Assembly: GCA_963815135.1 (NCBI GenBank)
Contig: CAWFFO010000003.1
Coordinates: forward strand, 93,748-157,747
DNA from: CAIWTU01 sp963815135
GTDB lineage: Bacteria > Desulfobacterota > Desulfuromonadia > Geobacterales > Geobacteraceae
Direction of reading: 5' to 3'
Length of the DNA stretch: 64,000 nucleotides
Shown: piece after piece, positions 9,861 through 19,251 of the stretch
Numbering within the stretch: the stretch's first letter is position 1
Layout of the letters: every line of letters starts with the position of its first letter
The notes under the pieces: generated by a model
What the model was told of the DNA's origin: nothing
Seen by the model: only the letters and a program-made list of their open reading frames with translations
The model's database searches: none
Made by a program: the position numbers and the translations under genes

Positions 9861-10786
9861 AAAAGGAACACGGGTTTGCCCTTGTCATAACACTGATCGT
9901 CACCGCCCTGCTGGTGGCCGTGGCCGTCGAGTTCATTCGCGAGGTTTACGTGGAGAACTCGTTGAGCAGGAGTTACGCCGATGGAAAGCAGGCATCCCTG
10001 ATGGCGGATTCCGGGGTATATGGCGGGATGAAGCTGCTGCAGACGATTCTGCCCGGCCAGACTTACAGTTCACTGCTCGACAGGTGGGCACAACCCATCG
10101 AACTGGACGATGAGAAGGGCAGTCTCAGGGTCGACATTACCGATGAAAGCGGCAAATTGAACCTGAACTCGATTGTATATCCCAATGGAGACATTAGGGA
10201 GCCTTTTTTCAGTATAGCCTTGAGACTGCTTCATCAACAGAAACTCCCGGCCGATCTGCTCGATGCAACGGTGGACTGGATAGATGAAAATGACGATCCG
10301 CGTCCCGGAGGAGCCGAATCTCATTACTACAAATCGCTTCCGGTCCCGTATGAGGCGAAAAACGGTGCGCTGGATACTTTTGACGAATTGAGAATGGTCA
10401 AGGGATTCGACGATAAGACGCTGAATGCCATTCGCCCTTTTATGACGGTATATGGCGACTCATCGGGCATGCAACCGAGCCTGATAAACATCAATACCGC
10501 TCCTCCCGAAGTACTTGCAGCTTTGGATGATGACATGACCGGAACGCTGGTCGACCGGATACTTGAATACCGTAAAACCACTCCTTTCAAAAACAACTCG
10601 GATATCTTCAAGATACCCGGCATGGAGACACTCGGCCAGAAATTGGGCATATTAACGATAGGGGTAAAAGGTACCGTTTACCGTATCACTTCACAGGCCA
10701 CGGTAAACGGCACAATCCGTATAGTCGAAGCACTGGTGCGTACTGACGGATTGACGCCCGTAATTCTCTACTGGAGAGAAATGTAA
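9857..10786 (+). CDS. gspK: Minor pseudopilin GspK
   Basis: Large tip pseudopilin (309 residues). The leader MKKEHG precedes FALVITLIVTALLVAVAV; the +5 Glu is absent, which is the known hallmark of GspK as the first tip subunit. The body has the SAM-like alpha domain with the segments LTDESGKLNLN-type, WIDENDDPRPGGAE and LININTAPPEVL. GTG start overlaps gspJ; the stop overlaps the gspL ATG by one base. Confidence 0.9.
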   Translation: MKKEHGFALVITLIVTALLVAVAVEFIREVYVENSLSRSYADGKQASLMADSGVYGGMKLLQTILPGQTYSSLLDRWAQPIELDDEKGSLRVDITDESGKLNLNSIVYPNGDIREPFFSIALRLLHQQKLPADLLDATVDWIDENDDPRPGGAESHYYKSLPVPYEAKNGALDTFDELRMVKGFDDKTLNAIRPFMTVYGDSSGMQPSLININTAPPEVLAALDDDMTGTLVDRILEYRKTTPFKNNSDIFKIPGMETLGQKLGILTIGVKGTVYRITSQATVNGTIRIVEALVRTDGLTPVILYWREM

Positions 10787-12120
10787 TGGATATTCTTATA
10801 CTTGAAGAAAACTGTCGGTCCATACGTATTGTTCGCTTCCGGGTAAAAGGCGGTTCTCTTTCCTTTCTGGACATGGACCGGTTTCACCTGGTGGATGAGG
10901 AAAATTTCGACACGCTTTGCAAAAAACTTGCTACCGACGATGAAGTTAAAGAGAAAGTTATACTTTCACTTCATCCCGCCACTTTTTTTTACCGCGAGAT
11001 GGAATTACCCATCAGCGACAGGCGCAGGATAAGGGAAATACTTCCCCTGGAACTGAAGGGGGAAACAGCAGTCGACACTGAAGAATCGATATTCGAATCG
11101 CTACCCATGGATGGCGGAAAACATCTGGTCACCTGGGGAAGCAGGAAGGGCATTTCCACACAAATCGAATATCTGGCCCAGAATGATCTTGAGCCCCAGA
11201 TAGTAACCTCCGCACCGTTTCAATGGCAGTCCCTGATCCCCGCTTCAACCGGTACATACGTTGCCCTGTCGGACGGGACGGCCCTTTCTGTCTACAATAA
11301 CCGCGAACTGGTATATTTCAGGGCAATCTCCGAAGAGGAAACGGGTATTGAAATAGAGAAAACCCTTGCGGCTCTGGAATGCGGCAAAGGGATAAAAGTG
11401 GAACAGGTTTATCTGTTTGGCGAGGCGGTTGACAAGTGCGCAGAATTATTTTCGCCGGCAGTCTCCAAAAACACGATTTTTTTGAAACTTCCCCTCGAAG
11501 AAAAAGTTTTGCAAACGTTCGGCGGAAATTCGGATACTGCGATCTTGCTGGCAGGAATATGGGCACTTGCTGACGCCTCCGTTTCCGGATCGCCTGTCAA
11601 TTTCCGATACGGAGATATGGCATTTACCGCAGGTTTTGCCAGAACCTGGAAAAAATGGCGCATTACCGCAATCCTTGCCTCCCTCGTCTTGCTTCTTCTG
11701 CTTGTTGAAACTGGAGCGCGTTATTTCATGGTAAAAAAAGACCTTGATTCGCTCAACAAATCGATCAGCTCCATCTATCACGAAGTGTTTCCCAACCGCA
11801 AGAAAGCCGTGGATGAAGTTGCGGAGCTTAAATCGGAAATAAAGGGGATGGGAGGGTATGACAAGGATCAAAACATTCTCGATGCAATGAAAAAAATCGC
11901 TGAAATAAAGGGCGACGGAATAAATGGTTTCTATGAGAGCGAATTCGAGGGGGACCAGGTGAGGTTGAAAGGCGATGCAGACTCATTTCAGGCGGTAAAT
12001 GATTTCAAGACTCGTACCGGTTCTCTTTTTGCCACTGCGGAGGTGGGCGAAATAAAGTCAAAACCGGGCGGAGGAGTTTCTTTCTCTTTCCATGGTACAC
12101 TTCGGGAGGCGGACAAATGA
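10786..12120 (+). CDS. gspL: Type II secretion platform protein GspL
   Basis: Bitopic inner-membrane protein that recruits GspE. The 444-residue product has an actin-like cytoplasmic domain (about residues 1-280), one membrane helix (about 287-306, ITAILASLVLLLLLVE) and a periplasmic ferredoxin-like domain. Sequence is poorly conserved, so the call leans on position between gspK and gspM, length and topology. Stop overlaps gspM by 4 nt. Confidence 0.85.
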   Translation: MDILILEENCRSIRIVRFRVKGGSLSFLDMDRFHLVDEENFDTLCKKLATDDEVKEKVILSLHPATFFYREMELPISDRRRIREILPLELKGETAVDTEESIFESLPMDGGKHLVTWGSRKGISTQIEYLAQNDLEPQIVTSAPFQWQSLIPASTGTYVALSDGTALSVYNNRELVYFRAISEEETGIEIEKTLAALECGKGIKVEQVYLFGEAVDKCAELFSPAVSKNTIFLKLPLEEKVLQTFGGNSDTAILLAGIWALADASVSGSPVNFRYGDMAFTAGFARTWKKWRITAILASLVLLLLLVETGARYFMVKKDLDSLNKSISSIYHEVFPNRKKAVDEVAELKSEIKGMGGYDKDQNILDAMKKIAEIKGDGINGFYESEFEGDQVRLKGDADSFQAVNDFKTRTGSLFATAEVGEIKSKPGGGVSFSFHGTLREADK

Positions 12121-12665
12121 AATACGTGACTCCTCTGATCGAATGGGTGCAAAATCTGGACAGGCATACACGGATGTATCTGGGAGCAGTGGTCTCGATC
12201 CTGCTTCTGGTTGCCATAATCCTGTTCACGGTAAATGCCATGACAGCCTCTCTTTCCCGAAAGCGCGAATCCCGGGAAGATGACCTTGTCCAGATGATGA
12301 CCCTCAAACAGCGCTGGCTCTCCGCAAGAATGCTTACCCAGAGATTCAGCAACCGGCTGGCCTCGGCCCACGCTGACGATTCGCCGGCCAAGATCATAGA
12401 AGAGATCGGCATTAAGGGCAAATCCAGTAGTATAACCCCGGTTAAAGGCGAGCAAAACGGGCGATTTGTCGAAGACGCAGCCGACGTGAAACTTGAGTCT
12501 CTCACGGCTAACGAAGCGGTGAATCTCATTTACCGCCTGGAAAACGGGACGCGTCCGGTTATCATCAAAAGAGCCTTGTTCAAAACCCGCTTCGACGACG
12601 CCTCCAAACTCGATCTCACCCTGACCCTAGCACTTCTCAAACCTTCTCCACAGGGGAAACAATGA
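12117..12665 (+). CDS. gspM: Type II secretion platform protein GspM
   Basis: A 182-residue protein with a short cytoplasmic end, one membrane helix (about residues 21-40, YLGAVVSILLLVAIILFTV) and a periplasmic domain, the topology of GspM, partner of GspL. Overlaps both neighbours by 4 nt (ATGA). Assignment rests mostly on context. Confidence 0.8.
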   Translation: MKYVTPLIEWVQNLDRHTRMYLGAVVSILLLVAIILFTVNAMTASLSRKRESREDDLVQMMTLKQRWLSARMLTQRFSNRLASAHADDSPAKIIEEIGIKGKSSSITPVKGEQNGRFVEDAADVKLESLTANEAVNLIYRLENGTRPVIIKRALFKTRFDDASKLDLTLTLALLKPSPQGKQ

Positions 12666-13504
12666 AACATTCCAGGACCCTGTTCATATGTGCCTGCATT
12701 GCCGCGGGTCTGTTCCTCCTGGTTTCACTTACCCTTATATTCATTCCGGACAGTGTAATCAGGGACTTTGTCGATCACAGCCTGCAAAACAATGGATTGA
12801 CCATGCGAGCCGTGTATTTCGGCAAGGCGTTTCCGCTCGGCATCAAGGCACGCGGCCTGGAAATCAGCGATGCGCGCGGAAGACTGATCAAACTGGATGA
12901 TGCCGTTGCCCGTATCAGTATAACTTCGCTGCTGATCGGCCGGGTTGTAGTCAATTTTCATGCTGATATCGGCAATGGTTCAATCAAGGGAAGTTTTTCC
13001 CACCGAAGGGGTAACAGTTTTACCTTTCAGGCCAGAGATGTTCATCTGGAGGACATACCCTTTTTCCAAACAGTTACCGGAGCGCGGGTAAAGGGAAACC
13101 TCAATACCGACGCCGTATTCCGGGAGGACGGGCCCATGCGCAATGGGGAAATTCGTCTGCTGATCAATGGAGCGGTTCTGAACGGCGTAAAAATCGGGGG
13201 GACACCGCTTCCTGATGCCTCTTACGAAACAGTGCAGGGGATGTACCGGCTGACCGGCAACAGGGGAACACTGGAAAGCCTTTCTCTGCAGGGCAAGGGA
13301 ATCTATGTGCGTCTGAAGGGGGAAATCCCTTTCGTATCGCCACCCGGAGCGGCCCCGCTGAACCTGACCCTGGAGCTGATGCCCAAGCCGTCATTCCTGG
13401 AAAATCAGAAGTTCATCTTTCTTGTGCTCACCAAGTATCTGACGACTCCCGGACACTACCAGATTCCTATCCGGGGCACTCTGGCGAAACCTCTTATCCA
13501 ATAG
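12662..13504 (+). CDS. gspN: Type II secretion protein GspN
   Basis: A 280-residue inner-membrane/periplasmic protein with one N-terminal membrane helix (about residues 9-29) and a beta-rich body resembling AsmA/GspN proteins. GspN is optional in many systems and its role is poorly defined. It closes the operon; its last base abuts the end of the convergent M48 protease gene, so there is no spacer for a separate terminator. Confidence 0.78.
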   Translation: MKHSRTLFICACIAAGLFLLVSLTLIFIPDSVIRDFVDHSLQNNGLTMRAVYFGKAFPLGIKARGLEISDARGRLIKLDDAVARISITSLLIGRVVVNFHADIGNGSIKGSFSHRRGNSFTFQARDVHLEDIPFFQTVTGARVKGNLNTDAVFREDGPMRNGEIRLLINGAVLNGVKIGGTPLPDASYETVQGMYRLTGNRGTLESLSLQGKGIYVRLKGEIPFVSPPGAAPLNLTLELMPKPSFLENQKFIFLVLTKYLTTPGHYQIPIRGTLAKPLIQ

Positions 13505-14752
13505 TCATTTGCCGCTGCCGGAATCAAGCAGCCGGTTAACCCTCTCGACCATGGGCGGGTGTGAGTAGTATATCCTGGCGTACAGTGGATGGGGATGGAG
13601 GTTGGACAGATTTTCCCTGGTAAGTTTTATCAGAGCGGAAGCCAGTGCATCAGGCGTTCCTGTCAGTTCGGCAGCAAAGCGGTCCGCCTGCCATTCATGC
13701 CTCCTGGACAGCCAGCTTGACAACGGTGCAAGGAAGAAGCCTGCCAGCGACGCCATAAAACCCAGAATCACCAGTTTAGCGGCAAAAGTGATACCTTCTT
13801 CATATCCCAGCAGCCCGGGCAGACCATGCCATTGCAAAAAATGGAAAGCCGAGAACAAAACCAACAGGCTTCCTGCTTCGGTAAATACGAGTGTTTTCAC
13901 CATGTGATGTTTCTTCCAGTGCCCTGCCTCATGGGCGAGAATTGCCAGAACCTCCCTGTTGTCCATCTGTTCAAGAAGTGTATCGAACAGCACTATCCGT
14001 TTCACCCTGCCTATCCCGGTAAAGTAAGCGTTGGAGTGACGGCTGCGGCGGGAGGCATCCACCTCCATGACGCGACTCACTTTCATACCCGCCTTCTCCA
14101 TCAGGACGCGTAAATCATCTTCGAGACCTTCCTTGCTCACCGGTTTGAACTTGTAAAAAAGCGGTTCGATGACATAGGGAGATATATACATGAGGATAAG
14201 GGTCACCACTGCAAAGAATACCCACACCCAAAACCACCACAGGTGCGGGCTTTTATAAATGAGAAAGAAAGCCCCTCCGGTCAGGAGTGAGGTCAGAATG
14301 ACACCAATCGCCGCGGATTTGAAAAAATCTGCTATCCAGAGCTTCATTGTCATGGTATTGAAACCGTACCGGTTCTCGACGCGGAATGTTTCATACAGGT
14401 TGAATGGAATTTCAATTACCGACTGTGCGAGCAGGAGAACAATGAAAAACAGCACCCCTCCCATGACAAACGAATCAGTCATTGAGCGGATCCACCCGTC
14501 ATAAATTCCCAGCAGGCCACCAAAGAGGAACGTCACAAGAATTATGTTGTCGGTTATCGACTCCACCAGGCCGACCCGGCTTTGTTCAAATGTATAGTCC
14601 GAGGTCTTGCGCAGGGTTTCCGGATCGATTGCCCCGGCAAAATTTGCAGGCACCTCGGATCCATGCCTTTTCAGATGACGGAGATTAAGATAACGAAGTG
14701 AATAGCCGATAACGAGTTCGAGAACATATACAAGCAAAAGTAGTATTTTCAT
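13505..14752 (-). CDS. M48 family membrane metalloprotease (Ste24/CAAX-protease type)
   Basis: A 415-residue integral membrane zinc protease. Several membrane helices precede a cytosolic-facing HEAGHWKKH motif near residue 275 (HExxH) and a downstream WQADRFAAEL that supplies the third zinc ligand Glu. The N-terminal peptidase_M48_N region (LYETFRVENRYGFNTMT) is typical of Ste24-like proteins in bacteria, which take part in membrane protein quality control. The true substrate is not shown. It is convergent with gspN. Confidence 0.9.
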   Translation of the reverse strand: MKILLLLVYVLELVIGYSLRYLNLRHLKRHGSEVPANFAGAIDPETLRKTSDYTFEQSRVGLVESITDNIILVTFLFGGLLGIYDGWIRSMTDSFVMGGVLFFIVLLLAQSVIEIPFNLYETFRVENRYGFNTMTMKLWIADFFKSAAIGVILTSLLTGGAFFLIYKSPHLWWFWVWVFFAVVTLILMYISPYVIEPLFYKFKPVSKEGLEDDLRVLMEKAGMKVSRVMEVDASRRSRHSNAYFTGIGRVKRIVLFDTLLEQMDNREVLAILAHEAGHWKKHHMVKTLVFTEAGSLLVLFSAFHFLQWHGLPGLLGYEEGITFAAKLVILGFMASLAGFFLAPLSSWLSRRHEWQADRFAAELTGTPDALASALIKLTRENLSNLHPHPLYARIYYSHPPMVERVNRLLDSGSGK

Positions 14753-15159
14753 AATTCGGATAGTAAACGATTACGGGGCAAAACGTCAATAAATTGTCAT
14801 TTATTCGACAATATCGTCCCTGAGTTGATAACTTTCTCCCATATATTTGGAATTGCCTGTATACATTGCATCCGCTTCCACAAAAACTGTGAATATCTCT
14901 GTTGATAAAAGCCCGGCAATAAAAATAACGGTACCGGAATCATTGAATTTATGGCATTTTGCATATATTTTTTGCACTTTACCAGGTGATAAAAATTTAA
15001 CTTGGCGAAATAAAATTTCTCCGGAATCACGCAATGAAGTTGCTGCAGCTGCAGCTGGAAAGCATGTCAAACTAACAGTCTTTTAGAATTTGTTTGACTG
15101 ATACTTCCAGTCTTTATAGATTAGGATCTCATTTCACAAATTCAAAGACGGGGGACCCA
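14753..15159. other. Intergenic region between M48 protease and double-cubane gene
   Basis: A 407-bp A+T-rich stretch between two divergent genes. It should hold both promoters. An inverted repeat GTCAAAC (15066-15072) / GTTTGAC (15092-15098), 19 nt apart, overlaps the candidate promoter listed separately. No gene or RNA was recognised. Confidence 0.5.
15094..15120 (+). promoter_or_regulatory. Candidate sigma-70 promoter with overlapping inverted repeat
   Basis: TTGACT at 15094-15099 and TATAGA at 15115-15120 are 15 bases apart, slightly short. The -35 overlaps the right arm of a GTCAAAC/GTTTGAC inverted repeat (15066-15098), an arrangement that would suit a repressor or activator. Read by eye only. 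Confidence 0.35.
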
Positions 15160-16431
15160 ATGCAGAACGACTATAACGGATTATGGAGCGAGCTTGGCCT
15201 CAACCTGGAAAATCACGCCGGCCTGTTGGGTGTGTTGTCCGATGCCTACAAGAACATCTATCTCACCCAGCAGAAAAGGCCGAAGGGTATGGAGTACTTC
15301 GATTTTGTGATTTCCGAAGTTCACGGCTTGCGTATCAAGGAAATCTATGAAGCAAAAGAAGCAGGGAAAAAGGTGATAGGAACCTTTTGTGTCTACGTCC
15401 CGGAAGAAATAATCCTGGCGGCAGGCGGAGTCGCCATCGGACTGTGCGCGGGTGCGGAAGTGGGAACCGAGGAAGCCGAAAAGTACATCCCGCGCAACAC
15501 TTGCGCCCTGATAAAGGCTTTCATGGGTTTCAAGCTGGCGGGGCTTTGTCCATATGTGGAGCTCACCGACCTGATAGTAGGCGAAACCACCTGTGATGGA
15601 AAAAAGAAGGCGTACGAGATATTCGACGACATCACAGGGAAGGTTTACGTGATGGAACTTCCGAATATGAAAAGCGATGAAGGTAAACGTATGTGGCATA
15701 ATGAAGTGGTCCGGTTTCGGGAAAAGATGGAGGATCTCACGGGAAGCAAGATATCCCCAGAAAAAATGAAGCAGGGGGCCTCCCTGGTCAACGGCAAACG
15801 CCGTGCTCTCCAGCGTCTGAGCAGGCTGCGCGAGGCCGACCCTGCGCCCATTTCCGGGCTGGACGCACTCCTCGTCAACCAGGTTTCCTTTTATGATGAC
15901 CCGGTCAGGTTCACGGAAATGACCAACAGACTATGCGACGAACTGGAGGAAAGGGTCAGAGAGGGAATAGGCATAGCCCCGAAGGGAGCTCCGCGCATCC
16001 TTATATCCGGCTCTCCGATGGCCATTCCCAACTGGAAGCTCCACGCCATCATCGAAGGGAGTGGCGCCGTAGTGGTTGGCGAGGAATCCTGTGTCGGTGA
16101 ACGAAACCACCGTGACCTGCTGGACGAAGATTTTGCAACCGTTGACGAGGCGCTGGAAAAGATGGCCGGTCGTTACATGAAGATCGACTGCGCCTGTTTC
16201 ACACCGAACAACGAACGGCTCGACAATGTCCGGGCCTTGACTACCCGTCTCAAGGCGGACGGCATCATCCACTATGCGCTGCAATTCTGCACCCCGTATA
16301 TGGTGGAAGCCCATAAAGTTGAAAGTGCGGTCGGCGACACACCGTTCCTGCGTATCGAGACCGACTACGGCATGGAGGATTTCGGCCAGCTCAAAACCAG
16401 GATCCAGGCTTTTCTGGAAATGATCGAATGA
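15160..16431 (+). CDS. Double-cubane cluster protein (2-hydroxyacyl-CoA dehydratase family, YjiM-like)
   Basis: The 423-residue product belongs to the family of E. coli YjiM and the double-cubane cluster protein (DCCP), single-subunit relatives of 2-hydroxyacyl-CoA dehydratases. Conserved cysteine segments are in order GTFCVYVPEE, GLCAG, RNTCALIK, GLCPY, GETTCDGKKK, GEESCVG and CACFTPNN, closing with IETDYGMEDFGQL. In the studied DCCP the cysteines hold an [8Fe-9S] double cubane that carries out ATP-driven low-potential reductions. GGGGGA at 15150-15155 marks ATG 15160; an upstream in-frame TTG at 15094 falls inside the likely promoter. The following activator ATPase overlaps by 4 nt. A classical dehydratase is less likely because there is only one large subunit. 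The substrate is unknown. Confidence 0.85.
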   Translation: MQNDYNGLWSELGLNLENHAGLLGVLSDAYKNIYLTQQKRPKGMEYFDFVISEVHGLRIKEIYEAKEAGKKVIGTFCVYVPEEIILAAGGVAIGLCAGAEVGTEEAEKYIPRNTCALIKAFMGFKLAGLCPYVELTDLIVGETTCDGKKKAYEIFDDITGKVYVMELPNMKSDEGKRMWHNEVVRFREKMEDLTGSKISPEKMKQGASLVNGKRRALQRLSRLREADPAPISGLDALLVNQVSFYDDPVRFTEMTNRLCDELEERVREGIGIAPKGAPRILISGSPMAIPNWKLHAIIEGSGAVVVGEESCVGERNHRDLLDEDFATVDEALEKMAGRYMKIDCACFTPNNERLDNVRALTTRLKADGIIHYALQFCTPYMVEAHKVESAVGDTPFLRIETDYGMEDFGQLKTRIQAFLEMIE

Positions 16432-17186
16432 ATGCACTCGGGATTGATATAGGTTCCCGCTTTATCAAGGCAGCCCTTGTTCGCGGGGGACAACTCGTTT
16501 CCTGGAGGAAAACCGATACATCCTTCAACCCCTTGGAGCGATGCTCCCAACTGCTGCAGGAATTGGCCGCGACGCGGGTCGTCGCCACCGGTTACGGCAG
16601 ACATCTTCTGGAGGTTCACGGGGACATAAGATCCATCACTGAGATAAAAGCCTTCGCCATGGGGGCAAAATCCTGCTTCCCGGCATGCCGGACGATTATC
16701 GACATCGGCGGCCAGGACACCAAGGTAATCTGCCTTGATGAAAGGGGAAATGTCCGAAAATTCGAGATGAACGACAGGTGTGCCGCAGGAACCGGAAAAT
16801 TTCTCGAAATAATGGCTGGAAGCCTGGGCTATTCAATCGAAGAGTTCGGTTCGCTGACTGAAACCGATGCGGCCGTGATGCAGCTTAACAGCATGTGTAC
16901 GGTTTTTGCCGAATCCGAAGCAGTCTCGCTCATTGCTAAAGGAGTCTCCCGGGAGAAGATCGCCATGGCCGTCCACAGGTCGGTTGCAGCACGGGTAACA
17001 GCCATGGCAGGACGTCTCCCACTTCATGAAGACGTGGTTTTCGCCGGTGGTTGCGCCGGGAACCTGGCCCTGGCAACCATGATCGGCGAGGGGTTGGGAA
17101 AAGTACTGAAGTCCGCGCCCATGGCCGAATTTACCGGCGCATTGGGAGCGGCGCTTTACGCCGAACAAGATCCTGCAAAGTCCTGA
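16428..17186 (+). CDS. Activator ATPase for the double-cubane protein (BadF/BcrA/HgdC family, YjiL-like)
   Basis: A 252-residue ASKHA-fold ATPase that injects low-potential electrons into the partner, coupled to ATP hydrolysis. The phosphate-1 motif GIDIGSRFIKAAL is at residues 5-17, phosphate-2 region DIGGQDTK is in the middle, and the [4Fe-4S] ligands are the Cys in DRCAAGTGKF and in LNSMCTVFAE, one cluster shared by a homodimer. ATGA overlap with the upstream gene supports a dedicated pair. Length fits the family (about 250-270). Confidence 0.88.
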   Translation: MNALGIDIGSRFIKAALVRGGQLVSWRKTDTSFNPLERCSQLLQELAATRVVATGYGRHLLEVHGDIRSITEIKAFAMGAKSCFPACRTIIDIGGQDTKVICLDERGNVRKFEMNDRCAAGTGKFLEIMAGSLGYSIEEFGSLTETDAAVMQLNSMCTVFAESEAVSLIAKGVSREKIAMAVHRSVAARVTAMAGRLPLHEDVVFAGGCAGNLALATMIGEGLGKVLKSAPMAEFTGALGAALYAEQDPAKS

Positions 17187-17224
17187 GGCCGCAAAGCACC
17201 GGGACCCGGTAACCCGCCGGAAAT

Positions 17225-17276
17225 GGAAAAGGCGTTGAAGATCGATTCAGCGCCTTTTCCTGAGTTTGCCGTTTTT
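17225..17276 (+). terminator. Rho-independent terminator after the activator gene
   Basis: GGAAAAGGCG (17225-17234) pairs with CGCCTTTTCC (17251-17260); inner TGAA/TTCA extends the stem to about 15 bp around a GATCGA loop. A T-run lies at 17271-17276, a little distant. Placed between convergent genes. Confidence 0.7.
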
Positions 17277-17286
17277 TCAAGAGTCG

Positions 17287-18939
17287 TCAATCGCCCAACG
17301 CCTTCTTCAGGTCGGCTTCCGGCGTCGTGATCTGGCCGATGTTGAAGTTTTCCACCAGGAAGTTGAGAACATTGGGGGTGATGTAGGCCGGCAGTGCCGG
17401 GCCGATTTTGATGTTCTTTATACCCAGGGCAAGCAGCGTGAGCAGAATGACGTGCGCCTTCTGTTCGTACCAGGAGAGGATGATCGACAGAGGCAGATCG
17501 TTCACCCCGCAATTGAAGGCATTGGCAAGGGCAAGAGCAATCTGGATCGCCGAATAGGCGTCATTGCACTGTCCCACATCCAAGAGCCGCGGGATGCCTC
17601 CGATGTCTCCGAAGTCCAGTTTGTTGAAGCGATATTTGCCGCAGGCGAGCGTCAGGATAATGCAATCTTTCGGTGCCTTCTCCGCCAGTTCGGTGTAGTA
17701 GTTCCTTCCCGGCTTCGCGCCGTCACAACCGCCAATCAGGAAGAAGTGTTTCACCGCTCCGGTCCTGACCGCCTCGATCACCTTGTCCGCAACGCCCAGT
17801 ACTGTGTTGTGGCCGAAACCGACCAGGATTTCCTTGCCCGGTGCCTCCGGAAGATCCGGACATTCCAGTGCCTTGTTGATCACCTCGCTGAAATCCCAGT
17901 TGCCGATATGCTTGATCCCTGGCCACCCGACCTGCCCCCAGGTGAACAGCCGGTCCTTATAGTTTTCTGCCGGACGCTGGATGCAGTTGGTGTTGAAAAT
18001 AATGGCACCGGGGAAATCGGGGAATTCCTTGTACTGGTCCTGCCATGCACCCCCGAAGTTACCGTACAAATGAGGGTATTTCTTCAGCCCGGGATAACCG
18101 TGGGCCGGCAGCATCTCGCTGTGGGTGTAAATATCGATCCCTTTCCCATCGGTCTGCACGAGAAGCTCTTCAAGCATACGCAAGTCATGGCCGGAGACGA
18201 GTATTGCCTTGTTTCTCCTCGTACCCAATTGCACCCTGGTAGGCACCGGATGGCCGAAGCGTTCCACATGGCCCGCGTTGAGCATTCCCATGACTTTGAG
18301 ATTCATCTTGCCGATTTCCATGGCCAGGCCGACAAAATCCATCAGTCCCTTTGACCTGTCGGCAGTAGCTGCCAGAGTCTTGTGGTAAAAAGCGAAGACC
18401 TCTTCTTCCTTTTTCCCGAGAATATAGGAGTGGTCGGCATATGCCGCCATCCCCTTCAAGCCGAAAACGACGATTTCTATGGCAGACAGGATGTCCGGGT
18501 CGCTGTGCTGTGTTTTGACACCATGCTCACGTCCCTGCCTGACGAGCCCCTCCAGATCGTCTGCGATTACCCATGTTGCGGGGCCGTCGCTAATCTGCGG
18601 TGCATGATGGCCGTTTTTTTCACGGTAGGCCGTTTCATACCTTGCCTTGGCTTTTTCCTTAAGGTCATAGCATTTGCGAAGCTTGGCGGCGATCTGTACC
18701 GGGTCGAAATCCACATTGGTTACCGTGGTGAAAAGGCCCTCGAACATGAAGAGGTCTATCTCCTGGTCTTTCGCCCCGAAGTCGCGTGCCTTGTCAGCAT
18801 AGACCGCGAGTCCCTTCAAGCCATACAGCATCAGATCCTGGAGTGCAGCCACCTCGGGGTTCTTGCCGCAGACACCCATTATATCGCAACCGATGCCTTT
18901 TGAGGCCTGTTCACACTGGTTGCAAAACATCTCAGACAT
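17287..18939 (-). CDS. hcp: Hydroxylamine reductase / hybrid-cluster protein
   Basis: The 550-residue product begins with the cluster motif Cys6-x2-Cys9-x8-Cys18-x5-Cys24 of the anaerobe-type [4Fe-4S] site and carries the hybrid-cluster ligand segments later (NTNCIQRP, GGCDGAKPG, LACGKYRF). Hcp reduces hydroxylamine to ammonia in vitro and is generally linked to defence against nitric oxide and other reactive nitrogen species in the cytoplasm. AAAGGAGGT precedes the ATG. No separate hcr reductase is nearby. The octaheme HAO-family gene at 47.6-48.9 kb could produce or handle the same intermediate. Confidence 0.95.
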   Translation of the reverse strand: MSEMFCNQCEQASKGIGCDIMGVCGKNPEVAALQDLMLYGLKGLAVYADKARDFGAKDQEIDLFMFEGLFTTVTNVDFDPVQIAAKLRKCYDLKEKAKARYETAYREKNGHHAPQISDGPATWVIADDLEGLVRQGREHGVKTQHSDPDILSAIEIVVFGLKGMAAYADHSYILGKKEEEVFAFYHKTLAATADRSKGLMDFVGLAMEIGKMNLKVMGMLNAGHVERFGHPVPTRVQLGTRRNKAILVSGHDLRMLEELLVQTDGKGIDIYTHSEMLPAHGYPGLKKYPHLYGNFGGAWQDQYKEFPDFPGAIIFNTNCIQRPAENYKDRLFTWGQVGWPGIKHIGNWDFSEVINKALECPDLPEAPGKEILVGFGHNTVLGVADKVIEAVRTGAVKHFFLIGGCDGAKPGRNYYTELAEKAPKDCIILTLACGKYRFNKLDFGDIGGIPRLLDVGQCNDAYSAIQIALALANAFNCGVNDLPLSIILSWYEQKAHVILLTLLALGIKNIKIGPALPAYITPNVLNFLVENFNIGQITTPEADLKKALGD

Positions 18940-19251
18940 GATATACCTCCTTTAAGCCTTGGAAATTTTTCCGGTTTTTGTCACTTTTAAAAATATACAT
19001 GGCAAGCTCTTTTTTTCAACTCGAGTCAGGAAATTTGACCGGGCGCATTTCCGCAATTAACCGTCGGTTGTAAACCAAAAACATCTTAAGGCGTAAAATG
19101 GACTAAACACATTTATTTCCACCAAAATAAATTATACTTTCAAAAACAATTCGAGCGACCTCACCTGGAAGCTTAATTATGGCAGAACTTCAGAAGAACT
19201 TTTTTCATCGGACCGGCAGCAGCCGGTTCCAACCATGAAGGAGGAACAAAC
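18940..19251. other. Intergenic region upstream of hcp and of the outer-membrane protein
   Basis: A 312-bp A+T-rich spacer between divergent genes. I looked for FNR-type (TTGAT-N4-ATCAA) sites for hcp and saw none; no clear palindrome stands out. Ribosome sites AAAGGAGG (hcp) and AAGGAGG (barrel protein) are at its ends. Confidence 0.45.

Noticed and set aside
17186..17221. GEMM-like sequence CGCAAAGC followed by a CCGGG/CCCGG stem and GGTAACC
   Set aside because: It has pieces of the c-di-GMP-I riboswitch consensus but lacks the first helix and GAAA tetraloop, sits after a stop codon and before a terminator, and precedes no plus-strand gene.
17266..18354. Long open frame on the plus strand opposite hcp (about 360 codons)
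   Set aside because: The minus strand encodes an intact Hcp with all ligand motifs; the opposite frame has no family resemblance and is a high-GC shadow.
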